Below, one piece after another: positions 54,996 to 63,744 of a DNA stretch of 64,000 nucleotides. Positions within the stretch are counted from its first letter, which is position 1. Each line of letters starts with the position of its first letter. Source of the stretch: CAVZBT01 sp963773605 (GTDB taxonomy: Bacteria > Acidobacteriota > UBA6911); NCBI GenBank assembly GCA_963773605.1, contig CAVZBT010000006.1:248001-312000 (forward strand). Reading direction: 5' to 3'. The position numbers and the translations under genes are program-made. The notes beneath the pieces were generated by a model, which was not told the DNA's origin, searched no databases, and was given only the letters and a program-made list of their open reading frames with translations.

Positions 54996-55994
54996 CTACT
55001 TCTTCTGCAGCACGGTCAGCAGCTGTTTCGCCACTTCGATCTGCTCGGCGTTCTTGCCGATCTCGATGTACTTCTGGAGCGCCTTGACCGCGTCCGGCAT
55101 GCTGCTCGGCGCACCGGAGAGGCACAGCCCCAGCTGGTAGTATGCCTCGGCAAAATTCGGGTCGGCCGCGATGGCCTGTTTGAAGGCTTCGGCGGCTTCG
55201 GCGGCCCGCCCGCTGTTGACCAGGGTGGCACCGAGGTTATAGAAATTCTGGCCCGCGGCAGCCGGATTCACCGAAGCTGCCTTCTTGAAGGCCTCCTGCG
55301 ATTCGGCCGTCTTGCCCATCTTGCCCAGCAGGACGCCCATGTTGGTGTACATCGCAGCGTCGTCAGGCTTTATCGCGATCGCCTTCTGGTACTCCGCGAG
55401 CGCTTCGGGGAGCTTGTCGATCTTCGAAAGGGCGTCGGCCAGATTGGCGTGAATGTACGGCTGGTCGTTGTCTTTCTCGAGGGCTTTGTTGTACTCCGCG
55501 ATGGCTTCTGGGTACTTGCCCTGCGAGGCGAGGGCGAGGCCGCCTTCGAATAGAGCCTTGACCTCGGCCGAGGCCTGCTTTTGCTTCTGGGCCTTGGCAG
55601 CCTCCTCTTTCAGCTTCTCGAGTTCCTGGGACGACATCTCGAAGGGCAGTTTGCGGTCCGCCCCCGGATTCAGCTTGAAGTTGACGTCGGTTTCCTGCGA
55701 TATGTTCGGCCTCACGCCCTGCGCGAAATCAGGCTGATAGCCTTGCGCACGCACGATGACCCGGTATTCGCCGAAGGGGATCCCCATGTAAAAGTACTCG
55801 CCCTTTTTGTCGGTCTTGACGCTGTATTCGCGCTTCACATCCGTCCCCTGGATCTGGATGTTCGCGCCCTGCACGGGCTGGTCTTTGTCGTTGGTAACTT
55901 TACCCTTGATGATGCGGTTTTGAGCCATGACCGGCACGGCGACCATCGCGAGTGCGGCCACGGCGAGGCTGAACCGCATGAATAACTTATGCAT
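54996..55994 (-). CDS. Secreted TPR protein with carboxypeptidase regulatory-like domain
   Basis: A 332-residue protein: signal peptide MHKLFMRFSLAVAALAMVAV...MAQ, then a beta-sandwich (IIKGKVTNDKDQPVQGANIQ, GEYFYMGIPFGEYRVIVRAQG) like the regulatory domain of carboxypeptidase D, then a Lys/Gln-rich helix and five or so TPR units (PEAIAEYNKALEKD, ALAEYQKAIAIKPDD, SQEAFKKAASVNP, EAFKQAIAADPNF). It resembles Acidobacteriota periplasmic TPR proteins whose jobs are unknown. ATG 55994 follows AGGAGG. Confidence 0.85.
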   Translation of the reverse strand: MHKLFMRFSLAVAALAMVAVPVMAQNRIIKGKVTNDKDQPVQGANIQIQGTDVKREYSVKTDKKGEYFYMGIPFGEYRVIVRAQGYQPDFAQGVRPNISQETDVNFKLNPGADRKLPFEMSSQELEKLKEEAAKAQKQKQASAEVKALFEGGLALASQGKYPEAIAEYNKALEKDNDQPYIHANLADALSKIDKLPEALAEYQKAIAIKPDDAAMYTNMGVLLGKMGKTAESQEAFKKAASVNPAAAGQNFYNLGATLVNSGRAAEAAEAFKQAIAADPNFAEAYYQLGLCLSGAPSSMPDAVKALQKYIEIGKNAEQIEVAKQLLTVLQKK

Positions 55995-56121
55995 GTGTCC
56001 TCCTTGCAAAGTATCCATATGAGAAGTCTAGATTTAGAATTGCAGGTCCTATTGTATGACCGCCTTGGACGACCTGTCAACCAAAGCGGTTGCGGTCTTT
56101 CAAGCGCGCCTCCCCACGTTC

Positions 56122-58098
56122 TTAGCTTCCGTTTCTATCCGGATACGATTGTGCTTTTTGGAAAAAGTTGCGCAGCGCCTCCGGATCGTGAGTCAGGGGC
56201 GCCTGGGGCAGGCTTTCCAGAAAAGTGCGGCCGTAACGCTTCGTTAGTACTCTCTTATCAAGCAGGGCCAGAATGCCGCGATCGCTGCGGCTGCGTATCA
56301 GCCGCCCCAGCCCCTGCTTCAGAAGGATGATCGCTTCGGGGATCTGATATTCATAGAACGCGTTCCCGCCCGTGTCGTTCACGTGCCGGATCCTGGCGGC
56401 CACGACCGGATCGCTCGGCACCGAGAACGGCAGTTTGTCGATCACGACGCAGCTCAAGGCTTCGCCCTGCACGTCGACGCCCTGCCAGAAGCTGCTGGTG
56501 CCGAACAGGACCGCGTTGGGCGTGCTGCGGAAAGTATCCAGCAGGCCCGACCTGCTGCGGGTCCCCTGCAGCAGCATCGGGTACTCGAGCCTGCCGCGCA
56601 GGGCGTTGTGCACGAGTTCCATTTGGGTGTAGCTCGTGAAGAGTACGAAGGCGCGCCCCTTGCTGGCCGCGAGTATTCGTTCCAGCTGGCGGCACGCTGC
56701 GGGGAGCCAGCCCTCCTCGCGCGGCTCGGGGATGTCGCGCGGGATGTAGAGGATCGCCTGCCGGGCAAAATCGAAATGCGAACCCACGATCAGTTCGTCC
56801 GCGTGTTCGATGCCCAGCCTTGAGCGGATAAACCGGAAATCGCCGCCGGTCGACAGGGTCGCGGAAGTCAGGATGGCGCAGTTGACCTTCGCGAAAAGGC
56901 GCTCGCCCAGGATCGACGAGATCTGGATCGGGGACGCCCAGGCGAACACGCCGCGGCCGCGCAATTCGTACCAGTAGACGTTCAGGCCCGAGGGGGATTC
57001 GAACACCGAGTGCAGGTCTTGCTGCAGTTCGGCGGCGCGGCGCACGAGGGCGTCGAGCGCGTCGCTGTGGGTCGGGATGTTGGCCAGCCCCGCCTCGGTT
57101 GCCGCAACCTGCACAAGCAGCTCCCGGTAGGACTCGCTGACGCTGTCGTCGGGTGTCGGTCCGCGGCGCAGGTCAAGCCCGGAGCCCAAGTCGTGCATGG
57201 CGAACCGTCCCTCGCGCGCCTTGAACCTGCCGAAAAAATCGATCGACCGGCCGGCGAGCCTCTCCAGTTGATCTTCGAGGAAATCCGAGCCGGACCCGCC
57301 TTCCTTCAGGACCTTGGCTGCGTCGCGGGTAAACTCTTCGAACCGGTAGTTACTCACCACGACGCCGAAGTACTGGGTCGCCACGTCCTCGAGTTCATGC
57401 GCCTCGTCGAATATGACGACAGCGTAGTCCGGGAGCACGGCACCGAAGTCCCCCTGGCGCAGGGAAAGGTCGGCAAAGAAGAGATGGTGGTTGACGATGA
57501 CGATGTCGGACTCGAGAGCGCGCTGGCGTATTCTCGTCACAAAGCACTGCGCAAAATCGGGGCATTTCTGCCCGCTGCACGTCTCGCGCCGCGCGTCGAG
57601 GCGATGCCACAGCGCGATGTCGTCGGGGAGATCAGTCAGCTCCGAACGGTCGCCTGTCGGGGTAACGCGCGACCAGTCGCGGATCGCGGCCAGGTACTCG
57701 GGGTCGTGTGGGGAGAACAGGTAGTGCGCCCCTTCCATCTCCGCGAGTTTCTTGCGGCAGAGATAGTTGCTGCGCCCCTTCATGTAGCAGACGGAGAGCT
57801 TGCGCCCGAGCGCATTTTCAAGAAAGGGGATGTCCTTGAAAAAAATCTGCTCCTGGAGGTTCCTCGTCCCCGTCGAGACGATCACCCGCTTGCTGCTGAA
57901 CAGGGCGGGAAGCAGATAGGCGAGCGTCTTGCCGGTGCCGGTGTCCGCTTCGACACAGAGGTGGCGCCCCTTGTCGATTGCCTGAGCGACGGCGCGTGCC
58001 ATGCGGATCTGACCGGGCCTGTGTTCGTAGTTCGGGTGATTCCGGGCGATGGAGCCTTCCGGGCCCAGGACCTGGTCGAGTTTGTCGAGTGATATCAT
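56122..58098 (-). CDS. DinG-family ATP-dependent DNA helicase with Fe-S cluster
   Basis: A 658-residue superfamily 2 helicase. Walker A is ADTGTGKTLAYLLPA, motif II is VIFDEAHELEDV, and four cysteines (YLCRKKL, ETCSGQKCPDFAQC) form the expected 4Fe-4S site of DinG/XPD relatives. C-terminal motifs FATSSFWQGVDVQGEAL-like (GTSSFWQGVDVQG), LPFSVPSDPVV and QGLGRLIRSRSDRG complete the helicase core. It would unwind D-loops or RNA-DNA hybrids. Both flanking genes point the same way but are separated by larger gaps; a family A repeat lies upstream. Confidence 0.93.
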   Translation of the reverse strand: MISLDKLDQVLGPEGSIARNHPNYEHRPGQIRMARAVAQAIDKGRHLCVEADTGTGKTLAYLLPALFSSKRVIVSTGTRNLQEQIFFKDIPFLENALGRKLSVCYMKGRSNYLCRKKLAEMEGAHYLFSPHDPEYLAAIRDWSRVTPTGDRSELTDLPDDIALWHRLDARRETCSGQKCPDFAQCFVTRIRQRALESDIVIVNHHLFFADLSLRQGDFGAVLPDYAVVIFDEAHELEDVATQYFGVVVSNYRFEEFTRDAAKVLKEGGSGSDFLEDQLERLAGRSIDFFGRFKAREGRFAMHDLGSGLDLRRGPTPDDSVSESYRELLVQVAATEAGLANIPTHSDALDALVRRAAELQQDLHSVFESPSGLNVYWYELRGRGVFAWASPIQISSILGERLFAKVNCAILTSATLSTGGDFRFIRSRLGIEHADELIVGSHFDFARQAILYIPRDIPEPREEGWLPAACRQLERILAASKGRAFVLFTSYTQMELVHNALRGRLEYPMLLQGTRSRSGLLDTFRSTPNAVLFGTSSFWQGVDVQGEALSCVVIDKLPFSVPSDPVVAARIRHVNDTGGNAFYEYQIPEAIILLKQGLGRLIRSRSDRGILALLDKRVLTKRYGRTFLESLPQAPLTHDPEALRNFFQKAQSYPDRNGS

Positions 58099-58148
58099 CG
58101 GGGCGATTCAGGGCCAGAATAGAAGGTCACCGCCGCGAAAAGTGTCGT

Positions 58149-58166
58149 GCGGCGGCTCGACGCCGC
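58149..58166. repeat. Family A-like palindrome
   Basis: GCGGCG-GCTCGA-CGCCGC. The outer sequence GTGCGGCGGCTCGACGCCG also ends each 87-bp unit at 6256-6434. Confidence 0.55.
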
Positions 58167-58255
58167 GCCCTTGGGCCAACGCCTACCGACCGGGCACAAC
58201 CGCGGAAAGCGCTGCGCCTGGCTGTTTGCTTTGTTTTCGAAAACAGAGAGTGAAG

Positions 58256-59518
58256 TCACCTCGCGGCGGTAGCGAGTCGTTTGGCATAGAGCGGAAACTG
58301 GTCGGCGAGGCCGAGGACAGCCTGGCCGACTTCTTTCTGCACGACCGCATCGGCAGGGGCGCCCAGCACCCGGGCGATGAACCCCCCGATCAGATCCATA
58401 TCACGTTCTTTCATGCCGCGCGAGGTGACGGCCGGGGTGCCGACCCGGATGCCGCTGGCGACCATGGGCGGGTTCACATCGAACGGGATGGCGTTCTTAT
58501 TGACGGTAATGCGTGCTTTCTCCAGCGCCAGTTCGGCGTCCCGCCCCGTGACCCCGCGGCTGAACACGTCGACGAGCATCAGGTGGTTGTCGGTGCCGCC
58601 GGAGACCAGCCGGAATCCCGCGCGCAACAGCGCCTCGGCCAGGGCGCGCGCATTCGCCAGGATCCGGCCCTGGTATTCGGCGAAAGAAGGCTGCAGCGCC
58701 TCCTGAAAGCAAACGGCCTTCGCGGCGATGATATGCACCAGGGGTCCTCCCTGGGTTCCGGGAAAAACCGTCCGGTCCAACTCCTTCGCGAACTCCTGGC
58801 GACACAGCACCAGCCCCCCGCGCGGCCCGCGCAGAGTCTTGTGGGTGGTGGTGGTCACAAAATCCATATGGGGGATCGGGCTCGGGTGCAGCCCGGCGGC
58901 AACCAGGCCCGCGATGTGCGCCATGTCCGCCATCGACGTTGCACCCACGGAGCGCGCGATTTCGCCGATCCGCCTGAAATCGATCTTGCGCGGGTAGGCG
59001 CTGGCGCCGCAGATGATAAGACGCGGCTTGTGCTCGCGCGCAAGGCGCTCGAGTTCGTCGTAGTCGATCCGCTCGGTATCGCGGGTGACGCCGTAGGACT
59101 GGACCCGGTACATCTTGCCGGAGAAATTGAGCGGGTGCCCATGGGTGAGGTGGCCCCCGTGAGCCAGGCTCATCCCCAGGATGGTGTCTCCGGGCTTGCA
59201 CACGGTCATGTAGACGGCCACGTTGGCCTGGGTGCCGGAGTGGGGCTGAACGTTGGCGTGCTCGGCGCCGAAGAGCTTCTTCACTCTTTCCTGAGCCAGC
59301 GTTTCCGCCCGGTCGGCGAACTCGCATCCGCCGTAGTAGCGCTTCCCGGGGTACCCCTCGGCATACTTGTTGGTGAAGACGGACCCCGTCGCTTCCAGCA
59401 CCGCCTCGCTGACGAAGTTCTCTGAAGCAATGAGTTCCAGACCCTCGTTTTGCCTGCGGGTCTCGCATGCAATCGCGTCGGCGATTTCCGGGTCTATCCG
59501 CGCAAGCGGCTCGTTCAT
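58256..59518 (-). CDS. glyA: Serine hydroxymethyltransferase
   Basis: A 420-residue PLP enzyme: ELIASENFVSEAVLEATGS, NKYAEGYPGKRYYGGCEFAD, HGGHLTHGHPLNFSG, SMADMAHIAGLVAAGLHPSP, the PLP lysine in TTTTHKTLRGPRGG and DNHLMLVDVFSRGV. It swaps serine and glycine with tetrahydrofolate. Its ATG overlaps the stop of rpiB by 4 nt, so the two genes are coupled, a common bacterial order. Confidence 0.96.
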   Translation of the reverse strand: MNEPLARIDPEIADAIACETRRQNEGLELIASENFVSEAVLEATGSVFTNKYAEGYPGKRYYGGCEFADRAETLAQERVKKLFGAEHANVQPHSGTQANVAVYMTVCKPGDTILGMSLAHGGHLTHGHPLNFSGKMYRVQSYGVTRDTERIDYDELERLAREHKPRLIICGASAYPRKIDFRRIGEIARSVGATSMADMAHIAGLVAAGLHPSPIPHMDFVTTTTHKTLRGPRGGLVLCRQEFAKELDRTVFPGTQGGPLVHIIAAKAVCFQEALQPSFAEYQGRILANARALAEALLRAGFRLVSGGTDNHLMLVDVFSRGVTGRDAELALEKARITVNKNAIPFDVNPPMVASGIRVGTPAVTSRGMKERDMDLIGGFIARVLGAPADAVVQKEVGQAVLGLADQFPLYAKRLATAAR

Positions 59519-60000
59519 AACCCCTCTTCCCCGCGTGCGCGATCTGGCCGCGCTTCACAGTGAGACATCTCGAGGGCAGCGATCTTGTCGACGCGCACCT
59601 TGTGTCGCCCCCCCTGGAAATCGGTGTTCATCCACACGCCGACGAGTTCCAGGGCGAATTCCGGGTCCATGTGCCTGCCCGGAAGGCAGAGCACGTTGGC
59701 GTCGTTGTGCTGCCGGCTGAGCCGCGCGATATCGCGGTTCCAGACCGCGGCGGCCCTGATCCCGCCGATCTTGTTCGCGACGATGCAGACACCTACCCCG
59801 GTGCCGCACATCAGGATGCCGCGCTCGGCCTCGCCCCGGCTCACCTGGTCGGCGACCTTGACGGCATAATCCGGGTAGTCGACCCTGTCGAGGGTCATCG
59901 TGCCGACGTCATCGATCTCATATCCCGCCTCGACCAGGTACTTCTTCACCCGTTCCTTCAGGTCGAGTCCTGCGTGATCACTGCCCAGCGCCACTCTCAT
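59515..60000 (-). CDS. rpiB: Ribose-5-phosphate isomerase B
   Basis: A 161-residue RpiB: RVALGSDHAGLDLKERVKKY, VDYPDYAVKVADQVSRGEAE, GILMCGTGVGVCIVANKIGG, IRAAAVWNRDIARLSRQHN, DANVLCLPGRHM. It interconverts ribose 5-phosphate and ribulose 5-phosphate. The C-terminal 25 residues beyond the family core are charged. First gene of the rpiB-glyA pair. Confidence 0.95.
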   Translation of the reverse strand: MRVALGSDHAGLDLKERVKKYLVEAGYEIDDVGTMTLDRVDYPDYAVKVADQVSRGEAERGILMCGTGVGVCIVANKIGGIRAAAVWNRDIARLSRQHNDANVLCLPGRHMDPEFALELVGVWMNTDFQGGRHKVRVDKIAALEMSHCEARPDRARGEEGL

Positions 60001-60099
60001 CCGGTTCAGTCTACCTCAACCGCTTACGGTCGACAAAAGGCAAATCCGCCCCTGGGCAACGGCGTCGGGCACCGGCGCAAATGCTCGGGATCTTGAGCC

Positions 60100-60127
60100 T
60101 TGACTGCCGTCGGGGCCGGCCTAGAAT
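60100..60127 (+). promoter_or_regulatory. Promoter of proS
   Basis: TTGACT, 16 nt, TAGAAT. The leader to the start codon is about 105 nt, with no T-box or other riboswitch that I can recognise. Confidence 0.55.
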
Positions 60128-60238
60128 GAGGTCCTCTGTCCCTATTCCCACCCGACGGAGGGAAACCGGGAGCGGTGGAGCCGTCTCCTCGGGAGCAGAC
60201 CGCAAACAGGCCCATCCGGCACACCGGGGAGGTTGAGC

Positions 60239-61969
60239 ATGCGCTGGTCCAGCACTTTTATCCCCACATTGCGCGACAGCCCCGCCGACGCGGAATTCCC
60301 GTCTCACCAGCTGCTGATCCGCGGTGGCTTCATCCGTCAGCTGGCGGCCGGAGTGTACTCCTTCCTGCCGCTGGGGCAGAGGACGATGCTCAAGATTACC
60401 CGGATCGTGCGGGAGGAGATGAATGCCGCGGGTGCGCAGGAGTTCCTTCTGCCTGCCCTCCACCCGGCCGACCTGTGGCAGGAGACCGGCCGCTGGTCGG
60501 ACATGGGCGACAACATGTTTCGGCTCAAAGACCGCGCCGGCCGGGACCTGTGCCTCGGGATGACGCACGAGGAGGTTTTCACGGAAATCGCCCGGAAGGA
60601 GCTTCGGTCGTACAAAGACCTGCCCCAGATCTGGTACCAGATCCAGACCAAGTTCCGCGACGAGGCGCGCCCGAAATCCGGTTTGTTGCGCCTGCGCCAG
60701 TTCACGATGAAGGATTCCTACTCCTTTGATCTGGACCGTGAGGGGCTGGACCGCAGCTACCGGGTGCACCACGACGCCTACGTGCGCATCTACACGCGCT
60801 GTGGACTGCAGTTTGTCGCCGTCGAGGCGAGTTCCGGGGCCATGGGCGGCAGCCACTCGCAGGAGTTCATGGTCGAGATGGCAGCCGGCGAGGATTCCGT
60901 CGTGGCGTGCGCGTGCGGCTACTCGGCCAACCTTGAGCGTGCGGCGAGCAAGCTGCCTGCCGTCGTCGACCAGCCCGGGGAGGCGGAGCCGCACGCAGTC
61001 CACACACCCGGGCAAAAGACCATCGCCGACATTTCGGTCTTTCTCCACGTGCGGCCCGCGCAGCAGATCAAGTCGCTCGTGTTCGTGGCGGGGGAAAAGC
61101 CGGTCTTGTTCCTTGTGCGGGGAGATCACCAGCTCAACGAAGCCAAGGCCCTGGCCGCCCTGAAAACCGTCCAGGCGCGGCCCGCATACCCGGAAGAGAT
61201 CCGCGCGGCCTTCGGCGCAGATGCCGGGAGCCTTGGCCCGGTAGGCGTCGCCGGCCTGCCGGTGTATGCCGACCTCGCGTTGCAGGGACGCCGGAACATG
61301 ACGTGCGGGGCGAATCGGAACGACTATCACCTGCAGGGGGTCACGCCCGGCCTCCACTTCGCCCCCCAATGGGTCGATCTGCGCATGGTCGAGGCGGGTG
61401 AAGGGTGTGCCCTGTGCGGCGCGCCGCTCCGTGTGTACAAGGCCGCGGAGGTGGGCCACATCTTCAAGCTGGGGACCAAGTACTCCGGGGCCATGGGGGC
61501 CACGGTGCTCACCGCCGACGGCACTCAGACGCCCGTCGTCATGGGGAGCTACGGCATCGGCCTGGAGAGAATCATGGCCGCGGCCGTCGAGCTTTATCAT
61601 GACGCCGACGGGATCGTGTGGCCGTTCTCGATCGCGCCGTTTTCCGTGATCGTCACGCCCGTCGGCTACAAGGGGGAGATGCAGGCGGCCGCGGACCGGC
61701 TCTACGAGAGGCTCGAGCAGGCCGGGTACGACACGCTGCTCGACGACCGCGCGGAGCGGCCGGGAGTGAAGTTCAAGGACGCCGACCTGATCGGGATCCC
61801 TTACCGCATCGTGATCGGACCGGAGAAGCTCAAGCAAGGGAAGGTGGAGCTGGTCCGGCGCGCAGGCCGAAAAACGGAGGTGGTCGATATCGACGGCCTC
61901 ATCCCCGCGTTGGACGCGCAAAGACCTAGGGTGGCGGGGCGGCCCGACCCGTGCCCCAACGGGTCATAA
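60239..61969 (+). CDS. proS: Prolyl-tRNA synthetase
   Basis: A 576-residue class II synthetase of the bacterial type: RWSSTFIPTLRDSPADAE, GGFIRQLAAGVYSFLPLGQR, motif 2 region TKFRDEARPKSGLLRLRQF (an extended FRDE/PRxGLLR form), an inserted editing domain (about 225-390), motif 3 GSYGIGLERIMAAAVE, and a C-terminal anticodon-binding domain with VIVTPVGYKGEMQ. ATG 60239 follows GGGGAGG; a TTG two codons earlier is possible. Confidence 0.96.
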   Translation: MRWSSTFIPTLRDSPADAEFPSHQLLIRGGFIRQLAAGVYSFLPLGQRTMLKITRIVREEMNAAGAQEFLLPALHPADLWQETGRWSDMGDNMFRLKDRAGRDLCLGMTHEEVFTEIARKELRSYKDLPQIWYQIQTKFRDEARPKSGLLRLRQFTMKDSYSFDLDREGLDRSYRVHHDAYVRIYTRCGLQFVAVEASSGAMGGSHSQEFMVEMAAGEDSVVACACGYSANLERAASKLPAVVDQPGEAEPHAVHTPGQKTIADISVFLHVRPAQQIKSLVFVAGEKPVLFLVRGDHQLNEAKALAALKTVQARPAYPEEIRAAFGADAGSLGPVGVAGLPVYADLALQGRRNMTCGANRNDYHLQGVTPGLHFAPQWVDLRMVEAGEGCALCGAPLRVYKAAEVGHIFKLGTKYSGAMGATVLTADGTQTPVVMGSYGIGLERIMAAAVELYHDADGIVWPFSIAPFSVIVTPVGYKGEMQAAADRLYERLEQAGYDTLLDDRAERPGVKFKDADLIGIPYRIVIGPEKLKQGKVELVRRAGRKTEVVDIDGLIPALDAQRPRVAGRPDPCPNGS

Positions 61970-62030
61970 CCGTCATCGAAAGCTCACCGGATGAGCAAGC
62001 CCCGGGCCGCGTCGGGCCGCCGCGGCCCGC
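61924..62030. repeat. Possible diverged family B repeat
   Basis: GGTGGCGGGGCGGCCCGACCC...ATGAGCAAGCCCCGGGCCGCGTCGGGCCG resembles the family B second half. Similarity is partial and could be compositional. Confidence 0.3.
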
Positions 62031-62032
62031 TC

Positions 62033-63049
62033 TCACAGGTGTTTCTGCTCTATCGCGAGGTATTTTCTCACCCCGCCCATCATCGCGGCGAAATCGTCAA
62101 ACGTGAGGGACTGAGCGCCGTCGGACCAGGCTTCTTCCGGATTGGGATGCACCTCGATCAGCAGCCCGTCCGCCCCGGCAGCCACGGCGCTGCGGGCCAT
62201 CGGAGCCACGAGGGAGCGCTTTCCCGTGGCGTGGCTCGGGTCGACGATCACGGGCAGGTGGCTCAGCTCGTTGATGAGCGGGACCGCGGACAGGTCCAGC
62301 GTGTTGCGCGTCATCGTCTCGAAGGTCCGGATGCCCCGTTCGCAGAGGATCACGGCGGAGTTCCCCTGAGAGGCGATGTACTCGGCGGACATCAGGAACT
62401 CCTTTATGGTCGCGGAGAGTCCCCGCTTGAGCAGCACGGGTTTGGGGAGTTTCCCCACCCGCTTGAGCAGGGCGAAGTTCTGCATGTTGCGTGCGCCGAT
62501 CTGCAGGATGTCCGCATACTCGGCGACGAGCTCGACCTGTTCCGGGGTGATCACCTCGGTGCAGATTTTCAGGCCGGTCTGCTCCCTGGCCTCGGCCAGC
62601 AGCTTCAGACCCTCTTCCTCGAGCCCTTGGAAGTCGTAGGGGGACGTGCGCGGCTTGTAGGCGCCGCCGCGCAGCACGGTCGCACCCGCGCCACGCACCG
62701 CAGCGGCGGTCTCCATGAGCTGCGGCCGGCTCTCGACCGAGCAAGGACCCGCGATCACGACGAACTGATCGCCGCCGAACTCGACTGCGCCGACCGGTAT
62801 CCGGGTCCGGTCCGGCCTGAGCTCACGCCCGACAAGCTTGAACGGCTGCCGTATGGCGACGACGCTCTCGACGCCAGGCGCCCCTTCAAGGGCCTGCAGC
62901 CCGCTGCGGTTGTTGCCGCTCCCCACCGCGCCGATCACGGTGCGGGTCTCCCCGAAGATCGGGTGGGCGACGTAACCGAAGGACTTGATCCGCTCGCAAA
63001 CGTGCTCGATTTCGGACTTCGATGCCCCGGGTTTCATTGAGATGATCAT
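62033..63049 (-). CDS. aroF: 3-deoxy-7-phosphoheptulonate synthase (DAHP synthase)
   Basis: A 338-residue type I-beta DAHP synthase. An N-terminal ferredoxin-like/ACT-like extension (about 1-70: MKPGASKSEIEHVCERIKSF, ETRTVIGAVGSG) precedes the catalytic barrel: FVVIAGPCSVESRPQLME, GGAYKPRTSPYDFQGL, LQIGARNMQNFALLKRV, VILCERGIRTFET, PVIVDPSHATGKRSLV. It makes the first step to aromatic amino acids. The extension is the usual feedback-regulatory part. An intrinsic-terminator-like hairpin lies 18 bp upstream of the start. Confidence 0.95.
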   Translation of the reverse strand: MIISMKPGASKSEIEHVCERIKSFGYVAHPIFGETRTVIGAVGSGNNRSGLQALEGAPGVESVVAIRQPFKLVGRELRPDRTRIPVGAVEFGGDQFVVIAGPCSVESRPQLMETAAAVRGAGATVLRGGAYKPRTSPYDFQGLEEEGLKLLAEAREQTGLKICTEVITPEQVELVAEYADILQIGARNMQNFALLKRVGKLPKPVLLKRGLSATIKEFLMSAEYIASQGNSAVILCERGIRTFETMTRNTLDLSAVPLINELSHLPVIVDPSHATGKRSLVAPMARSAVAAGADGLLIEVHPNPEEAWSDGAQSLTFDDFAAMMGGVRKYLAIEQKHL

Positions 63050-63066
63050 GGGTACCCCCAGAAAAG

Positions 63067-63104
63067 AAAAGGGCCCACAACCGTTTCCGGCGGTGGGCCC
63101 TTTT
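63067..63104 (-). terminator. Terminator-like hairpin before aroF, possible attenuator
   Basis: A 12-bp perfect stem, AAAAGGGCCCAC / GTGGGCCCTTTT, with a T-rich tail on the minus strand (TTTTCTTTT). It lies between a possible TATAAG (-10, about 63154) and aroF. It may end transcription from the Tyr/Arg-rich gene or attenuate aroF; no leader peptide rich in aromatic codons is seen. Confidence 0.55.
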
Positions 63105-63331
63105 CGCTGTTGCGATGTGTACAGGACTAGCCCACGCCGGCTCCTATTGGGCTCTTATAAAAGAAAATAAAAAAGACAGGCAGGTGCCGGCTCACGGCTT
63201 GAACATGATCATGATTTTGAGAGCCGAACTTTCGCATAAGCCGCTCGCCGACACCGCGGCGTATCTTATCGTCACCGTCGGGATTGTCAAGCAAAATGGC
63301 GCACGATTTTCGATGTTGCTTCCGCGCGGCA

Positions 63332-63716
63332 TCACCGCCTCCGATAGCGGCGGGGTGTGTAGTCGACGTAACCCCGATCGCGCACAGGCGCTGGACCGGC
63401 ATGGAACCTGTACGGGCGATACACCCGCGCGGGAGCAGAGTACCGGGACGGGTGCCGCCAGGCGATAGGGGCGGTGAGGATAGACGCCGTAGCCGGCCGC
63501 GTGAGGCAGCGATAGGGGCCGTACCCGAAAATAGGCCGGCGAGTACGGGCGAAAGGCGTAGTACGGCCTGAACCGAGGGTACGGGCGGCAGTAATAGTAG
63601 GGTCTGCCGTGGTCCAGGGTGAACCCGAACGAAAAACGAAAAGCGCCGGCCTGGGCGGGGACGACCCCGCCCAGCCTCGCCGCAAGAACCAGACCGCACG
63701 CAAGGGCCCCTTTCAT
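63332..63716 (-). CDS. Exported Tyr/Arg/Pro-rich protein (one frameshift)
   Basis: Signal peptide MKGALACGLVLAARLGGVVPAQA leads into a tyrosine/arginine/proline-rich stretch: GRPYYYCRPYPRFRPYYAFR, YSPAYFRVRPL. Around 63450 the open frame switches; the continuation RYSAPARVYRPYRFHAG and YVDYTPRRYRRR, with the same composition, ends at 63332. Staying in the first frame gives a Ser/Ile tail with different composition to 63192. A cell-envelope structural role is inferred; it is not a family I recognise. Confidence 0.55.
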
Positions 63717-63744
63717 GGGTTCCCCCCGGCCCGATGATCCCCAG

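Noticed and set aside
63192..63331. In-frame extension of the Tyr/Arg-rich protein to 63192
   Set aside because: Composition changes sharply at about 63450, while the neighbouring frame continues the Tyr/Arg-rich pattern to 63332.
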